Below, piece after piece: positions 51,305 through 59,567 of a stretch of 64,000 nt of DNA. Within the stretch, counting starts at the first letter, position 1, and every line of letters begins with the position of its first letter. This stretch comes from Candidatus Rifleibacteriota bacterium (GTDB taxonomy: Bacteria > Muiribacteriota > Ozemobacteria > Ozemobacterales > Ozemobacteraceae), in NCBI GenBank assembly GCA_012517355.1, contig JAAYVD010000150.1:1-64000 (forward strand), given 5' to 3'. The notes beneath the pieces were generated by a model. The model searched no databases. It was not told where the DNA came from and worked only from the letters and a program-made list of their open reading frames with translations. A program made the position numbers and the translations under genes.

Positions 51305-52765
51305 ATGGGATTCCAGGACCTGCTGAACTGGATCACCGGCCGGCGGCCCCCCGGGGAGCCGACGCCGGCGGCCGCGGCGCGCGAGCGGCGGCGGTTCCAG
51401 CGGATCGACCTGTCGGATGGTGTTCTGACCACCGACGAGGCCGGTCCCTTCCCCGTCACCAACCTCAGTTACGGCGGCCTGCGCTTCGACCTGAAGGGGA
51501 CCGACCAGCCGCCGGCCTTCCCGGCCGGCCGGGTGTTCACCGCCCGGATCACCCTCTTCCAGAGCCAGATGACGGTCTCCCTCAAGGTGTGCAACGTGTT
51601 GGGCACGCTGGTGGGGTGTTCCTTCGACAGCCTCTCGCCGGCGCATTCCCGGCTCATCGGCGATTTCCTCAAGCCCCGCATCATCGGGGCCTCCCTGCAG
51701 GAGATCAATGCCTCGACGCTGCAGAACCGTGAGCCGGGCCTCCGGTTGCGATGGTTCCAGGGCGACGACGGGGCGCAGGTGTTCCTGTGGCAGACCCTCG
51801 AGGGCGAGGCGGTCAAGCAGGAATACTACTTCCTCGATTACGTCATCACCTGGGACAACCGGCAGCGCGTGCTGCAGACGGGAAAGATGCGGGCGGAGGC
51901 CGGGAAGGCCGGCTACGGCCGCATCGACCCTTCCGCCGTGGCCTTCTTCCAGGTGCCGTCGCACCGGGCCCTCAAGATGGGGAAGGTGATCCTCGAGAAC
52001 TCCGCCCTGCCGCCCGAGGCCCGCGACCCGCTGTTGAACGGGATCGTGCGCGAGGAGCGGCGCCTCTACCAACGGTATGTCCTGAAGGAGACCGACGCGG
52101 GGCTGCGCTTCTTCCCCGGGAAGGCGCGGGAAAAGGCGCTGCCGGTGGCCAACCTCAGCTTCAACGGCCTGGCCGTCGCCCGGCCCGAGGCAGCTTCGCC
52201 CCGGGCCATGGAGCGCGGGCAGACGCTCGAGGGGGAACTGCAGATCGGCGACCGGTTCCTGCCGGTGCGCGTGGTGCTGGCCTACGTCACACCGCAGGTG
52301 GCGGGCGGGTTCATGAAGGTGCTCGACGAGTCGCAGGGCGAGGTGCTGGCCGCCTACCTGGCCCCCCGCCTGCTCGGGCAGGCCCTCGAGGAGATGCCCG
52401 CCCCCGTCGATGAAACCCCGTTCGCCCCTTCAGGGGCGCGCAGCTACCTGTTCGTCGGCCTCCACAACACCCACCTGCTGACCATGGTGGCCCCGGGCCC
52501 GGGGGGTTCCCCCGGCGGCCCCCGGCTCGTCCATGGCCGCATCGCCTTCATGGACAAGGTGCTGAGCTGGGAACGCAACGCCCTGGTGGCCTATACCTGC
52601 CCATGTGGCGTGGTCTTTCCGCGCGACTGGGACCTGCCGCCCGACCTGGTCGAGCGGTTGCCGGCGGTGCCGGCCGATCTCGCCGAGATGTGCCGCCTGA
52701 TGGTCGAGGCCGCCCCCCTTCCCGAAGAGGTCAGATCGGTCTGGGCCAAAGCCCTTGGAGGGTGA
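51305..52765 (+). CDS. Protein with two PilZ domains
   Basis: A 486-residue cytoplasmic protein with a duplicated PilZ (cyclic di-GMP receptor) architecture. The first copy begins ERRRFQRIDL (residues 26-35) and has the second motif NLSYGGLRFDL. The second begins EERRLYQRYVL (about 253) with NLSFNGLAVAR. Both keep a basic RxxxR-like lead and a (N)xSxxG motif, though the second has RLYQR in place of the usual RxxxR spacing. Between them is a domain of about 120 residues with no assignment. It probably responds to c-di-GMP; no cyclase for that signal is in the window. A clear promoter and ribosome-binding site lie upstream. Confidence 0.8.
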   Translation: MGFQDLLNWITGRRPPGEPTPAAAARERRRFQRIDLSDGVLTTDEAGPFPVTNLSYGGLRFDLKGTDQPPAFPAGRVFTARITLFQSQMTVSLKVCNVLGTLVGCSFDSLSPAHSRLIGDFLKPRIIGASLQEINASTLQNREPGLRLRWFQGDDGAQVFLWQTLEGEAVKQEYYFLDYVITWDNRQRVLQTGKMRAEAGKAGYGRIDPSAVAFFQVPSHRALKMGKVILENSALPPEARDPLLNGIVREERRLYQRYVLKETDAGLRFFPGKAREKALPVANLSFNGLAVARPEAASPRAMERGQTLEGELQIGDRFLPVRVVLAYVTPQVAGGFMKVLDESQGEVLAAYLAPRLLGQALEEMPAPVDETPFAPSGARSYLFVGLHNTHLLTMVAPGPGGSPGGPRLVHGRIAFMDKVLSWERNALVAYTCPCGVVFPRDWDLPPDLVERLPAVPADLAEMCRLMVEAAPLPEEVRSVWAKALGG

Positions 52766-53024
52766 CCCCCGGGGTGTCCTGGTGACATTCGGGCGGGGAT
52801 GGAAACGCCGTGCCTCCTTGATTCCCTGGATGGGTTCGGCCACGGTCGCACCCCGACCGCAATCTTCCCACTGCCTTGGACCAACCGCGGGGTGGGGCCC
52901 GGGAAACCTCTTTGCGGCCGGCCTTCCCCGCAGAGCGGAGACGCGGGGACCGTGGTTCCCGGCCGGACAGGAGAAAACCCCTTCGGATGGGCTTCCGGGA
53001 GGGGCTTGTCCGGGGGAAGGCGGT

Positions 53025-54515
53025 CTACCAGGTGGTGGCGGGTTCCCGGCGGGAATTGGCGAGGGTCTGCCCGATCAGGGCGCGGAACCGGTCCTGGTCG
53101 ATGGGGGCGCGCGGGGTTTCCGCGAAGGCGGCGAAGTTGAGGGCGGCGACGAGGCGCAGGGCGAGGTCGCGGTTGTTGCGTGAGGTGGCGGCGGCGAACT
53201 CCTGCAGGCGGTCGAGGCGGCCGGCGGCCACCTCGGCGACGATGGCGGGGATCTCGTTCTTGCGGTAGAAGTCCTGGACCAGCTCGTCCCACCGGGAGTC
53301 GCGGGCGAAGGCGAGGTCGAAGTATTCCTGGGCGAAACCGGAGGCCTTCTCGGGGAAGTACACGGCCAGCCCGCAGGCGTCGATCGGGTAGCCGGGCCAA
53401 CGCGGGCGGCGGTCGGGGTCGTACTCGTCGCCCCAGCCTCCGTCGTCGGAAGGGTTGGTACCGGTGGTGCCGTTGGCGATGATGGCCCCGGCGAGGGCGG
53501 CATCGGCCTCCCGGGCGGCGGCGGCGAGGGCGGGGTCGGTGGTTCCCTTGGCCAGAAGCCTCAGGAAGTGGGGAAGGTCCATGTTGCTCCAGTAGTAGAA
53601 ACGCTGGGCTTCGCTCATGGCCTGGCGGATGGCGGGGGCCTGCTGGCCGGCCATGGCGACGGCGGCGAAGCGGTCGAGGGCATCCTTGGCGGCATCCAGG
53701 CGGTCGGCGCGGAGGGCCGACTGGGTGGTCTTCTTGGCCCGCCGGAAGGGGGCGCGGCCCCAGCCGCCGTCGTCCTCGGGTTCGTTGGCGTAGAATTCGG
53801 CGTAGGTCTTGACGATGATGGCGGCGAACTCCGCCGGGGTGGTGGTCTTCTGGAGCCGCCCCAGCAGCAGGTGGTAGGGATACCCGTCACCGGGTTCGGT
53901 CTCCTCGGAGCCGACGATGAAGTCGCAGCAGGTGCGCACCGGCCAGGCCACCTCGAACATCTGCATCAGGCAGGCGTCCATGCACAGCAGGTCGAGGTTG
54001 CGGCCGAGGATGCCTTTGATCTCGGTCATCGCCTCGCCGAGCTGGGCGGTGGTGATGTGGTTGCCCGACTGGTCGTCGTAGGAGATGCCCTTCAGCGAGC
54101 CGTGTGCCTTGCTCCAGCCCGAGCCGTGGTTCCAGATGACCAGGGCGTAGTGGCGGGCGGGGAAGGCGGCGGCGGTGTCGCGGACGAAGGCGGTCAGCTG
54201 CCGCCAGTCGCCCATATCGATCTCGCCCATCTCACGGACGAGGGTGACCTTCCCCTTCTCGATGTAGTTGAGCGAGGCGGGGCCGTCGACGCGGTCGATC
54301 AGGGTGACGACGTTCAGCCAGTCGTTGCTGCCGACGGTGGCCATCTCGCCCTGGTCGTCGACTCCGCACCCGTCGAGGTTGTTGTCGGCGTTCAGGAAGA
54401 CCAGGAAGGTCCATTCCTTGACCGGGGGACGACCGCTCTGGGCGGCGGGGGCCGGCAGGGCGGCCAGCACGGCGAACACCAGCAGCAGGGACAGGGACCG
54501 TGACCACGACGACAT
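53025..54515 (-). CDS. Clostripain-like cysteine peptidase (family C11), secreted
   Basis: A 496-residue protein with a signal peptide (about 1-25). The catalytic residues are His130 (VIWNHGSGW) and Cys182 (CMDACLMQM). The N-terminal segment EWTFLVFLNADNNLDG and the later segment EETEPGDGYPYHLLLG are classical C11 marks. A middle insertion contains two DDGGWG motifs (about residues 280 and 410). It is longer and closer to typical clostripain-like proteins than the one at 7342. AAGGAGGTCCTG precedes the ATG at 54515. It is convergent with the PilZ gene; the 52766-53024 gap shows nothing. Confidence 0.9.
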   Translation of the reverse strand: MSSWSRSLSLLLVFAVLAALPAPAAQSGRPPVKEWTFLVFLNADNNLDGCGVDDQGEMATVGSNDWLNVVTLIDRVDGPASLNYIEKGKVTLVREMGEIDMGDWRQLTAFVRDTAAAFPARHYALVIWNHGSGWSKAHGSLKGISYDDQSGNHITTAQLGEAMTEIKGILGRNLDLLCMDACLMQMFEVAWPVRTCCDFIVGSEETEPGDGYPYHLLLGRLQKTTTPAEFAAIIVKTYAEFYANEPEDDGGWGRAPFRRAKKTTQSALRADRLDAAKDALDRFAAVAMAGQQAPAIRQAMSEAQRFYYWSNMDLPHFLRLLAKGTTDPALAAAAREADAALAGAIIANGTTGTNPSDDGGWGDEYDPDRRPRWPGYPIDACGLAVYFPEKASGFAQEYFDLAFARDSRWDELVQDFYRKNEIPAIVAEVAAGRLDRLQEFAAATSRNNRDLALRLVAALNFAAFAETPRAPIDQDRFRALIGQTLANSRREPATTW

Positions 54516-54651
54516 GACAGGACCTCCTTCCACGCGGCGGCCGTTGCGGCCGACGCTCACCACTGTATCAGAAAACGGTGATACCCTACCAGTTTTCAGG
54601 CCCTCTCTGGCAGCGGGTTCCCAAGGGGCAAGGGGGCCATCTTTTTCCGGA

Positions 54652-54687
54652 GGGACCCCTTGCCTCGCGGCAACCCGCACCCAGAGC
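54652..54687 (+). repeat. 36-bp dispersed repeat
   Basis: GGGACCCCTTGCCTCGCGG, ending CAACCCGCACCCAGAGC. Other copies are at 17619-17739 and 28185-28221. It lies upstream of the C11 peptidase gene. Confidence 0.6.
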
Positions 54688-54714
54688 GAGAGAAAAATCG
54701 ATGATCCGCAGGCA

Positions 54715-54835
54715 GGCTCGCCGAAGGGGCGTTGTCCCTTCACCCCACTAGGGCCGAGGGCCCTGGACCCTTTCTGCTGGTGAGGTGAACGCTGACGCGT
54801 TCACCTCGCGGGAGCTCCGCTTCGCCGTCGTTTGG
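54715..54835 (+). repeat. Multi-hairpin intergenic element, copy 3
   Basis: Hairpins AAGGGGC/GTCCCTT, TAGGGCC/GGGCCCTGG, GGTGAACGC/GCGTTCACC and CGCTTCGCCG, in the same order as at 690-815 and 13052-13175. It lies downstream of the response regulator gene. Confidence 0.7.
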
Positions 54836-54883
54836 TCCTGGAACGGATCAGACAAAAAAAACAGGATGGCGGCGCCATGGTCC

Positions 54884-55546
54884 TCAGGGAGGGGTGAGGC
54901 CTTCGCGGATGGCATACTTGGTGAGTTCGGCGATGCTGAACAGCTTCAGCTTGTGCATGATCTGCTTGCGGTGGGTTTCGACCGTTTTGGCGCTGATGCC
55001 CAGGTCGGCGGCGATCTCCTTGGTGGAGCGGCCCTCCGCGATCAACTGCAGGACCTCCCGTTCGCGGGAGCTGAGGAGGCCGAAGGCGCCCGGGGCGCGG
55101 GCGGGTTGCTCGCGTTGCAGGAAGTCGCGGACCACCAGGTCGGTGGCGGCGGGGCTCAGGTAGATCCGGCCGAGCCGGACTTCGCGGATGGCAGCGGCCA
55201 GTTCCTCGAAGGCGGAGTCCTTCAGCAGGTAGCCCCGGGCCCCGGCCTTGAGGGTTTCGAGGACGAACCGGCAGTCGGCGTGCATCGAGAGGCCGACGAT
55301 GAAGGTGTCGGGGTTGTCGGCCAGGATCTGGCGCGAGGCCTCGATGCCGTTCATGACCGGCATCGAGATGTCCATGACGACGAGGTCGGGTTGCAGCCTG
55401 GCGGCCAGCCGCACCGCTTCGCGGCCGTCGGCCGCCTCGCCGACCACGCGGGTGGCGGGTTGCTTTTCGAGCAGGGTCCGCAGGCCTTCGCGGAAGATCT
55501 GATGGTCATCCGCGAGGATGATCCGGAGGGGTTTTTCCTGGGCCAT
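54884..55546 (-). CDS. NarL/FixJ-type response regulator
   Basis: A 220-residue two-component regulator. The receiver domain (1-120) has Asp12-Asp13 and the phospho-acceptor Asp59 in LVVMDISMPVMNG. A LuxR-type DNA-binding domain follows at about 152-205 (SREREVLQLIAEGRSTKEIA, then KTVETHRKQIMHKL). AAGGAGAA precedes the ATG at 55546. The gene overlaps the end of the histidine kinase gene by about 40 bases, so the two form a pair. Target genes are unknown; the MATE exporter upstream in the same transcript is an obvious candidate. Confidence 0.95.
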   Translation of the reverse strand: MAQEKPLRIILADDHQIFREGLRTLLEKQPATRVVGEAADGREAVRLAARLQPDLVVMDISMPVMNGIEASRQILADNPDTFIVGLSMHADCRFVLETLKAGARGYLLKDSAFEELAAAIREVRLGRIYLSPAATDLVVRDFLQREQPARAPGAFGLLSSREREVLQLIAEGRSTKEIAADLGISAKTVETHRKQIMHKLKLFSIAELTKYAIREGLTPP

Positions 55547-56888
55547 CGGTTTTCTCCTTGTCATAGGGTACGGTCATCCGCACCCGGGTGCCGGTGCCGG
55601 GTGCCGACCGGATCTCGCACCGGCCGCCGAGGGAGCGGAGGCGTTCCTGGAGGTTGAACAGGCCGAAGCAGTCGCCCTGCAGCAGGCGGGTGCGCAGGGC
55701 GGCGCGGGGGAAGCCCCGGCCGGAATCGGCCACCTCCAGGCGGAGCCGGGTGCGGCCCCAGGTGGCGATGACCCGGGCCTGGCCGACGCCGGCGTGCTTG
55801 ACCACGTTCGTCAACAGTTCGCGGACCGCCGCGAACAGGATGCCGCAGGTCTCGGGAGGGAGATGGACGGCGGTGCCGGTCTGGGCGACCGTCACGTGCA
55901 GGCCACCGCGGTCCCGGAAGCGGTCGGCCAGCCATGGCAGGGCCGCGGGAAGGCCGAGTTCGTCGAGGATGGGGGAGCTGATCTCGCTGGTGATCGAGCG
56001 GGTGGCGGCGATGGTCTCCTTCAGGTGGCCGGCGAGGGCGGCCACCCGGGGTCCGAACCCGTGGGGGGCGACCTCCTGCTGCAGTTCGAGCAGCTTGAGT
56101 TGAAGGAAGGCCAGAGACTGGCCGATGTGGTCGTGGACGTGCGAGGCGATCTGGCGCCGCTCGCGCTCGCCGGTGAGGCCGATGGCCAGGACCAGCTTCT
56201 GCAGCTTGGCCTGGGTACGCCGGATCTGGCCCTCGGCGCGGCGGCGCCGGCCGATTTCGGCCATCAGGGACCGGTTGGCGTCCTCCCATTGCCGGGTCCG
56301 TTCCCGGACGAGGTCCTCGAGCCGCTCGTTGGCCTTGCGCAGGGCTCTGCGGAAGAGGCGGCGGGTGAGAAAGGCCTGGAGGATGCCGGTGAGGGAATGC
56401 AGGAGCCAGCGTTCCTCCTTGAGGAAGGGACCTTCCGCGGCGGGCGGGCATTCCTCGAGGTAGGCGACTTCGAGCAGGCCCCGGGGTTTCCCCGCCACCT
56501 GGATGGGGGACCGCTGCACCCACGGGGTTTCGCGGAAGGCGGCGGTCTGGAAGGTGCGGGTGCCGACGGTCAGGCGGGCGGCGGCAACGGTGGGGTGCTG
56601 CCAGGCCTGGGGCAATATGTCGACCAGGCGCTGGAGGGTGGCGGCCAGGGGGCGCCGGTCGTCCTCGAGGAGCCGGGAGGCGCGGTGGAGGGCGGTCAGT
56701 TCCTTGAGGCGTTCGCGGAGTCTCCACAGGAGGCCGGCCCGGGATCTGGGGGACGGGCCGCCGGTCGCCGGCCTGCCCGGGGTTGGCGTTGCCCGCGGTG
56801 TCAGGTGGGAAGGCGGGGCTTTTCCCGCCGTTCGGGTCCGGCCGCCGGGGTCGCGGCGGCGGGAATCCTTGATGGATGGACGTTTCAA
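55506..56888 (-). CDS. Cytoplasmic histidine kinase (HisKA_3)
   Basis: A 460-residue sensor kinase without membrane helices. Residues 55-175 form a GAF-like region, 180-235 a coiled coil (ANERLEDLVRERTRQWED), then a HisKA_3 dimerisation domain with His252 in ASHVHDHIGQSL. The ATPase domain has the N box RELLTNVVKHA, the G1 box VADSGRGF and the later GLFNLQERLRSLGG. It phosphorylates the response regulator next to it. The start is TTG, overlapping the stop of the MATE gene (TTGA) with GGAGAG upstream. The signal is probably intracellular. Confidence 0.92.
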   Translation of the reverse strand: MKRPSIKDSRRRDPGGRTRTAGKAPPSHLTPRATPTPGRPATGGPSPRSRAGLLWRLRERLKELTALHRASRLLEDDRRPLAATLQRLVDILPQAWQHPTVAAARLTVGTRTFQTAAFRETPWVQRSPIQVAGKPRGLLEVAYLEECPPAAEGPFLKEERWLLHSLTGILQAFLTRRLFRRALRKANERLEDLVRERTRQWEDANRSLMAEIGRRRRAEGQIRRTQAKLQKLVLAIGLTGERERRQIASHVHDHIGQSLAFLQLKLLELQQEVAPHGFGPRVAALAGHLKETIAATRSITSEISSPILDELGLPAALPWLADRFRDRGGLHVTVAQTGTAVHLPPETCGILFAAVRELLTNVVKHAGVGQARVIATWGRTRLRLEVADSGRGFPRAALRTRLLQGDCFGLFNLQERLRSLGGRCEIRSAPGTGTRVRMTVPYDKEKTDGPGKTPPDHPRG

Positions 56889-58405
56889 GGCTTTCTCTCC
56901 GGTGAACTGGCTGATTGGCCGTCGGTCGGGGTGGGCGGGGCGGATGGATTGACGGTCGGGGCTGGCGGAACGTTGGCCGGGGGGAGCTGGCGGCCATTCG
57001 GGTCGAGGGTGGCGGCGGCCCGGGCGGCCGGGGCGGCCATCCCGGCGCCGGCGGGTTGGCCCACGGGCCCGGAAATGCCCGGATGGGTGGCGAGCAGGCG
57101 GGTGACCCAGGCGAGTCCGATGCTGCCGACGGCGAGGTCGGTGGCCAGCCTTCCCCAGAAGATGCCGCGGATGCCGCCCAGCCAGGCGCCGAGGAAGGAG
57201 AGGGGCAGCAGGAGCACGAGGACGCGGATGCCGTTGAGGGTGGTGGCGGCGGCCGGGCGTTGCAGCCCGGTCATGATGAACCCGCAGTAGCGGTGGACCT
57301 CCATCATGCCGTAGCCCCAGGCGATGATGCGCACGTAGGAGACGAGAATGCCGGTGACGGCCGGGTCATCGGTGAAGAACCCGGCCAGGTGGCGGGCGGC
57401 CAGGAAGAAGAGGACCGCGTTGCCCAGTCCGTAGGCGAGGGCGAAGCGCATGGCCAGGGATTTGGCCTCGCGGATGCGGTCGAGGCGGCCGGCCCCGAAG
57501 TTCTGGCTGATGAAGGGGGTGAGCGAAATGCCGAGGGCCATGGGGATGACGAAGGCGACCATCTCGAGCCGGCTGGCGGCGCCGCAGGCGGCGACCGCCT
57601 CGGTTCCGAAGCGGCTGACCAGGCCGGTGATGACCGCCGAGCTGATGGGCATGAGCATCATGCTGATGACGGCGGGGACGGCGAACCGCATGATGTTCCG
57701 CCAGGATTCGGGGATCAGGGCGATTTCGGCGGGCCGGAAGGCCAGCAGCCTGTGTTTCACGATGAGCAGGTGGAACAGCCAGGCGGTTCCCACCCCCTGG
57801 GATATGACCGTGGCCAGGGAGGCTCCGAAGATGCCCCAGGCCGGGCAGCCCAGCCAGCCGAAGATCATGATGGGGTCGAGGACGAGGTTGAGGAGGGTGC
57901 CGATCATGATGAACTGGCTGGCCGCCCGCGAGTCCCCAAGGGCGATGAGGATGCCGTTGCCGAGCATGGGCAGGGTCATGGTGGCGGCGCCGGCGTACCA
58001 GGTGCGCATGTAGTCGCCGATCAGGGGGAGGGTGCGGGCATCGGCGCCCAGGGCGGAGAAGACGGGGGTGATGGTGTGGTAGCCGACGAGGGCCATCAGG
58101 CCGGCGATCAGCATGGACAGGGCGAATCCGTGGGAGACCAGGCGGGAGGCGGCCGCGCGGTCCTGGCGGCCGAGGGCGTGCGAGGTCAGGGTGGTGACGC
58201 CGGTGCCGATGCCACCGGCGACGAAGGTGAGGAGCATGACCACCGGGAAGGTGAAGCCCATGGCGGCCAGGGACAGGGTTCCCAGGCGGGCCACGAACCA
58301 GGTGTCGGCCAGGTGGTAGGCGTTCATGGCGAAGGTGCCCGCCAGCATGGGAAAGGCGGTGCGGAACAACGTGCGTTTGACGCTTCCCTGGACGAGGACG
58401 GACAT
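56885..58405 (-). CDS. MATE family efflux transporter
   Basis: A 506-residue transporter with twelve hydrophobic segments and the duplicated halves of the MATE family. Characteristic segments are MLAGTFAMNAYHLADTWFVA at the start of helix 1, GIGTGVTTLTSHALGR, and ISLTPFISQNFGAGR in the second half. Such proteins export drugs or metabolites using a Na+ or H+ gradient. The last 50 residues are a Pro/Ala-rich cytoplasmic tail. ATG 58405 is preferred because the alignable part begins there, although its ribosome-binding site is weak. It is followed directly by the kinase and regulator genes. Confidence 0.9.
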   Translation of the reverse strand: MSVLVQGSVKRTLFRTAFPMLAGTFAMNAYHLADTWFVARLGTLSLAAMGFTFPVVMLLTFVAGGIGTGVTTLTSHALGRQDRAAASRLVSHGFALSMLIAGLMALVGYHTITPVFSALGADARTLPLIGDYMRTWYAGAATMTLPMLGNGILIALGDSRAASQFIMIGTLLNLVLDPIMIFGWLGCPAWGIFGASLATVISQGVGTAWLFHLLIVKHRLLAFRPAEIALIPESWRNIMRFAVPAVISMMLMPISSAVITGLVSRFGTEAVAACGAASRLEMVAFVIPMALGISLTPFISQNFGAGRLDRIREAKSLAMRFALAYGLGNAVLFFLAARHLAGFFTDDPAVTGILVSYVRIIAWGYGMMEVHRYCGFIMTGLQRPAAATTLNGIRVLVLLLPLSFLGAWLGGIRGIFWGRLATDLAVGSIGLAWVTRLLATHPGISGPVGQPAGAGMAAPAARAAATLDPNGRQLPPANVPPAPTVNPSAPPTPTDGQSASSPERKP

Positions 58406-58603
58406 GGCGCGGGGGGGAACCCTTTCGTGCGGGCGGGCGGCGGGAAAGGTCGGGCCCAGGCGCGACAGCCGTGCCGTGGGCCTGGCCCTTCCCCTCGCCG
58501 AGAGGTCGGGAGCCCGGTGTGTCCGCGGAACAACGCGGCCCGCCATGCATAGCACGATTCCCCTGCCGCCGTAAACCCCTGCGGAGAGCCAGGGAAGCGG
58601 CAT

Positions 58604-58632
58604 TTGCCAAACCGGGGATCGGTGGATATATT
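58604..58632 (+). promoter_or_regulatory. Promoter of the 50-residue ORF and repeat-containing transcript
   Basis: TTGCCA (58604-58609), 17 bp, TATATT (58627-58632). It points away from the MATE gene; the 58406-58603 stretch otherwise shows nothing. Confidence 0.65.
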
Positions 58633-58732
58633 CGTCTTGTCAGAGGATCTGCCCCGGTAGGCGGATGATTTGCCTTTCCTTCGATTCCGGTATCAGCCCA
58701 GAAGTCGGGAAGACCGTTCGGGGAGGCAATGT

Positions 58733-58885
58733 ATGCAAGGCTTTTTCCCCATCAACCACCCGGACCTGTCCGGGCATTCCCCCACGGGTGTCGTCCATCA
58801 CGGGGTCGAATGTGGGCGCCTGTTCTGGAAGTGGTTTCACGCCCTCGCCCATTGGGTCTGGAGAGGCCTCTGGACCCACATCTGA
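58733..58885 (+). CDS. Aromatic- and histidine-rich 50-residue protein
   Basis: A 51-codon frame starts at ATG 58733 with GGGGAGG seven bases upstream and a promoter about 100 bp upstream. About 80 percent of third positions are G or C, close to other genes here. The peptide starts MQGFFPINHPDL, has one Cys, and ends in a Trp/His/Phe-rich amphipathic stretch (FWKWFHALAHWVWRGLW). That end could insert in a membrane or bind metal through its histidines. No family is recognised. The 100-nt leader contains a hairpin-prone GC segment. Confidence 0.5.
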   Translation: MQGFFPINHPDLSGHSPTGVVHHGVECGRLFWKWFHALAHWVWRGLWTHI

Positions 58886-59484
58886 TTCGACGATCGGGTG
58901 TCCTGCCCGTGTCGGGAATGGCCCTTGTCCCCGGGGCGGCGGCTGTCCGGTCCTGGTTCCGGTCCCGGTTCTGGCCCTGGTCGTGTTCCGGTTGCCACGG
59001 GTGATTCCGGTTTTCTGACCGAGGTTTCGTGGTCCTGGTTCCGGCGGTCTTTCCTGTCGTTTCCGTTTTTCCGGTTCTTCCTGTTCTTCCTGTTCTTCCT
59101 GTTTTTCCAGCTCTTCCTGTTCTTTCTGGTCCTTCTGTTCTTCCTGTTCCTCCTGATCTTGCGGTTCTTCCCGTTCCGGCCGCGTCCTTCCGGTCCTGAC
59201 CGTGTCCCGGGCCTGGCCCGTGATCTCCGGGATTCCCGTTCCAATCCCTGATAGGTTCCAGATTGAGGGTTCTCCGGGTTTGACCCTGGTTCCATCCCTG
59301 TCCGGGTTTCCAGTGGCTGGCGATGTTGTCCCGGTTCCCCTCCTGTCCGATCCGGTTCATTCCTCCTGCTTCGCCTGGTGTGACCGTCCGGTCCGTTCGT
59401 TTCGTCTGCCCTGGTTGCCATGGTGTTCTTCAGGTGGTTCCCAACCCCGGTGTCCTGCCGCCGCCTCGTCCTTTCTTCCAACGT
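58886..59484 (+). repeat. Pyrimidine-rich degenerate tandem repeat
   Basis: About 600 bp dominated by variants of CCGGTTCCTG and, at 59060-59190, by a 9-bp TTCTTCCTG repeat. Open frames occur in several phases simply because the repeat lacks stops. On the plus strand it would give Phe/Leu runs and on the minus strand Arg-Lys-Asn or Thr-Gly-Arg runs. I see no ribosome-binding site for any of them and treat it as non-coding, transcribed from the promoter at 58604 up to the terminator at 59485. Confidence 0.6.
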
Positions 59485-59530
59485 GGGCGCCCACGGGATC
59501 GCGGAGTCGTGGGCGCCCTTCCCTTTTTCC
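59485..59530 (+). terminator. Strong intrinsic terminator
   Basis: A perfect 11-bp stem (GGGCGCCCACG / CGTGGGCGCCC) with a 12-base loop is followed by TTCCCTTTTT. Confidence 0.75.
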
Positions 59531-59567
59531 TGGAGTTTGGCCGTGGAATGTGCTTGGATAGAGGGCC

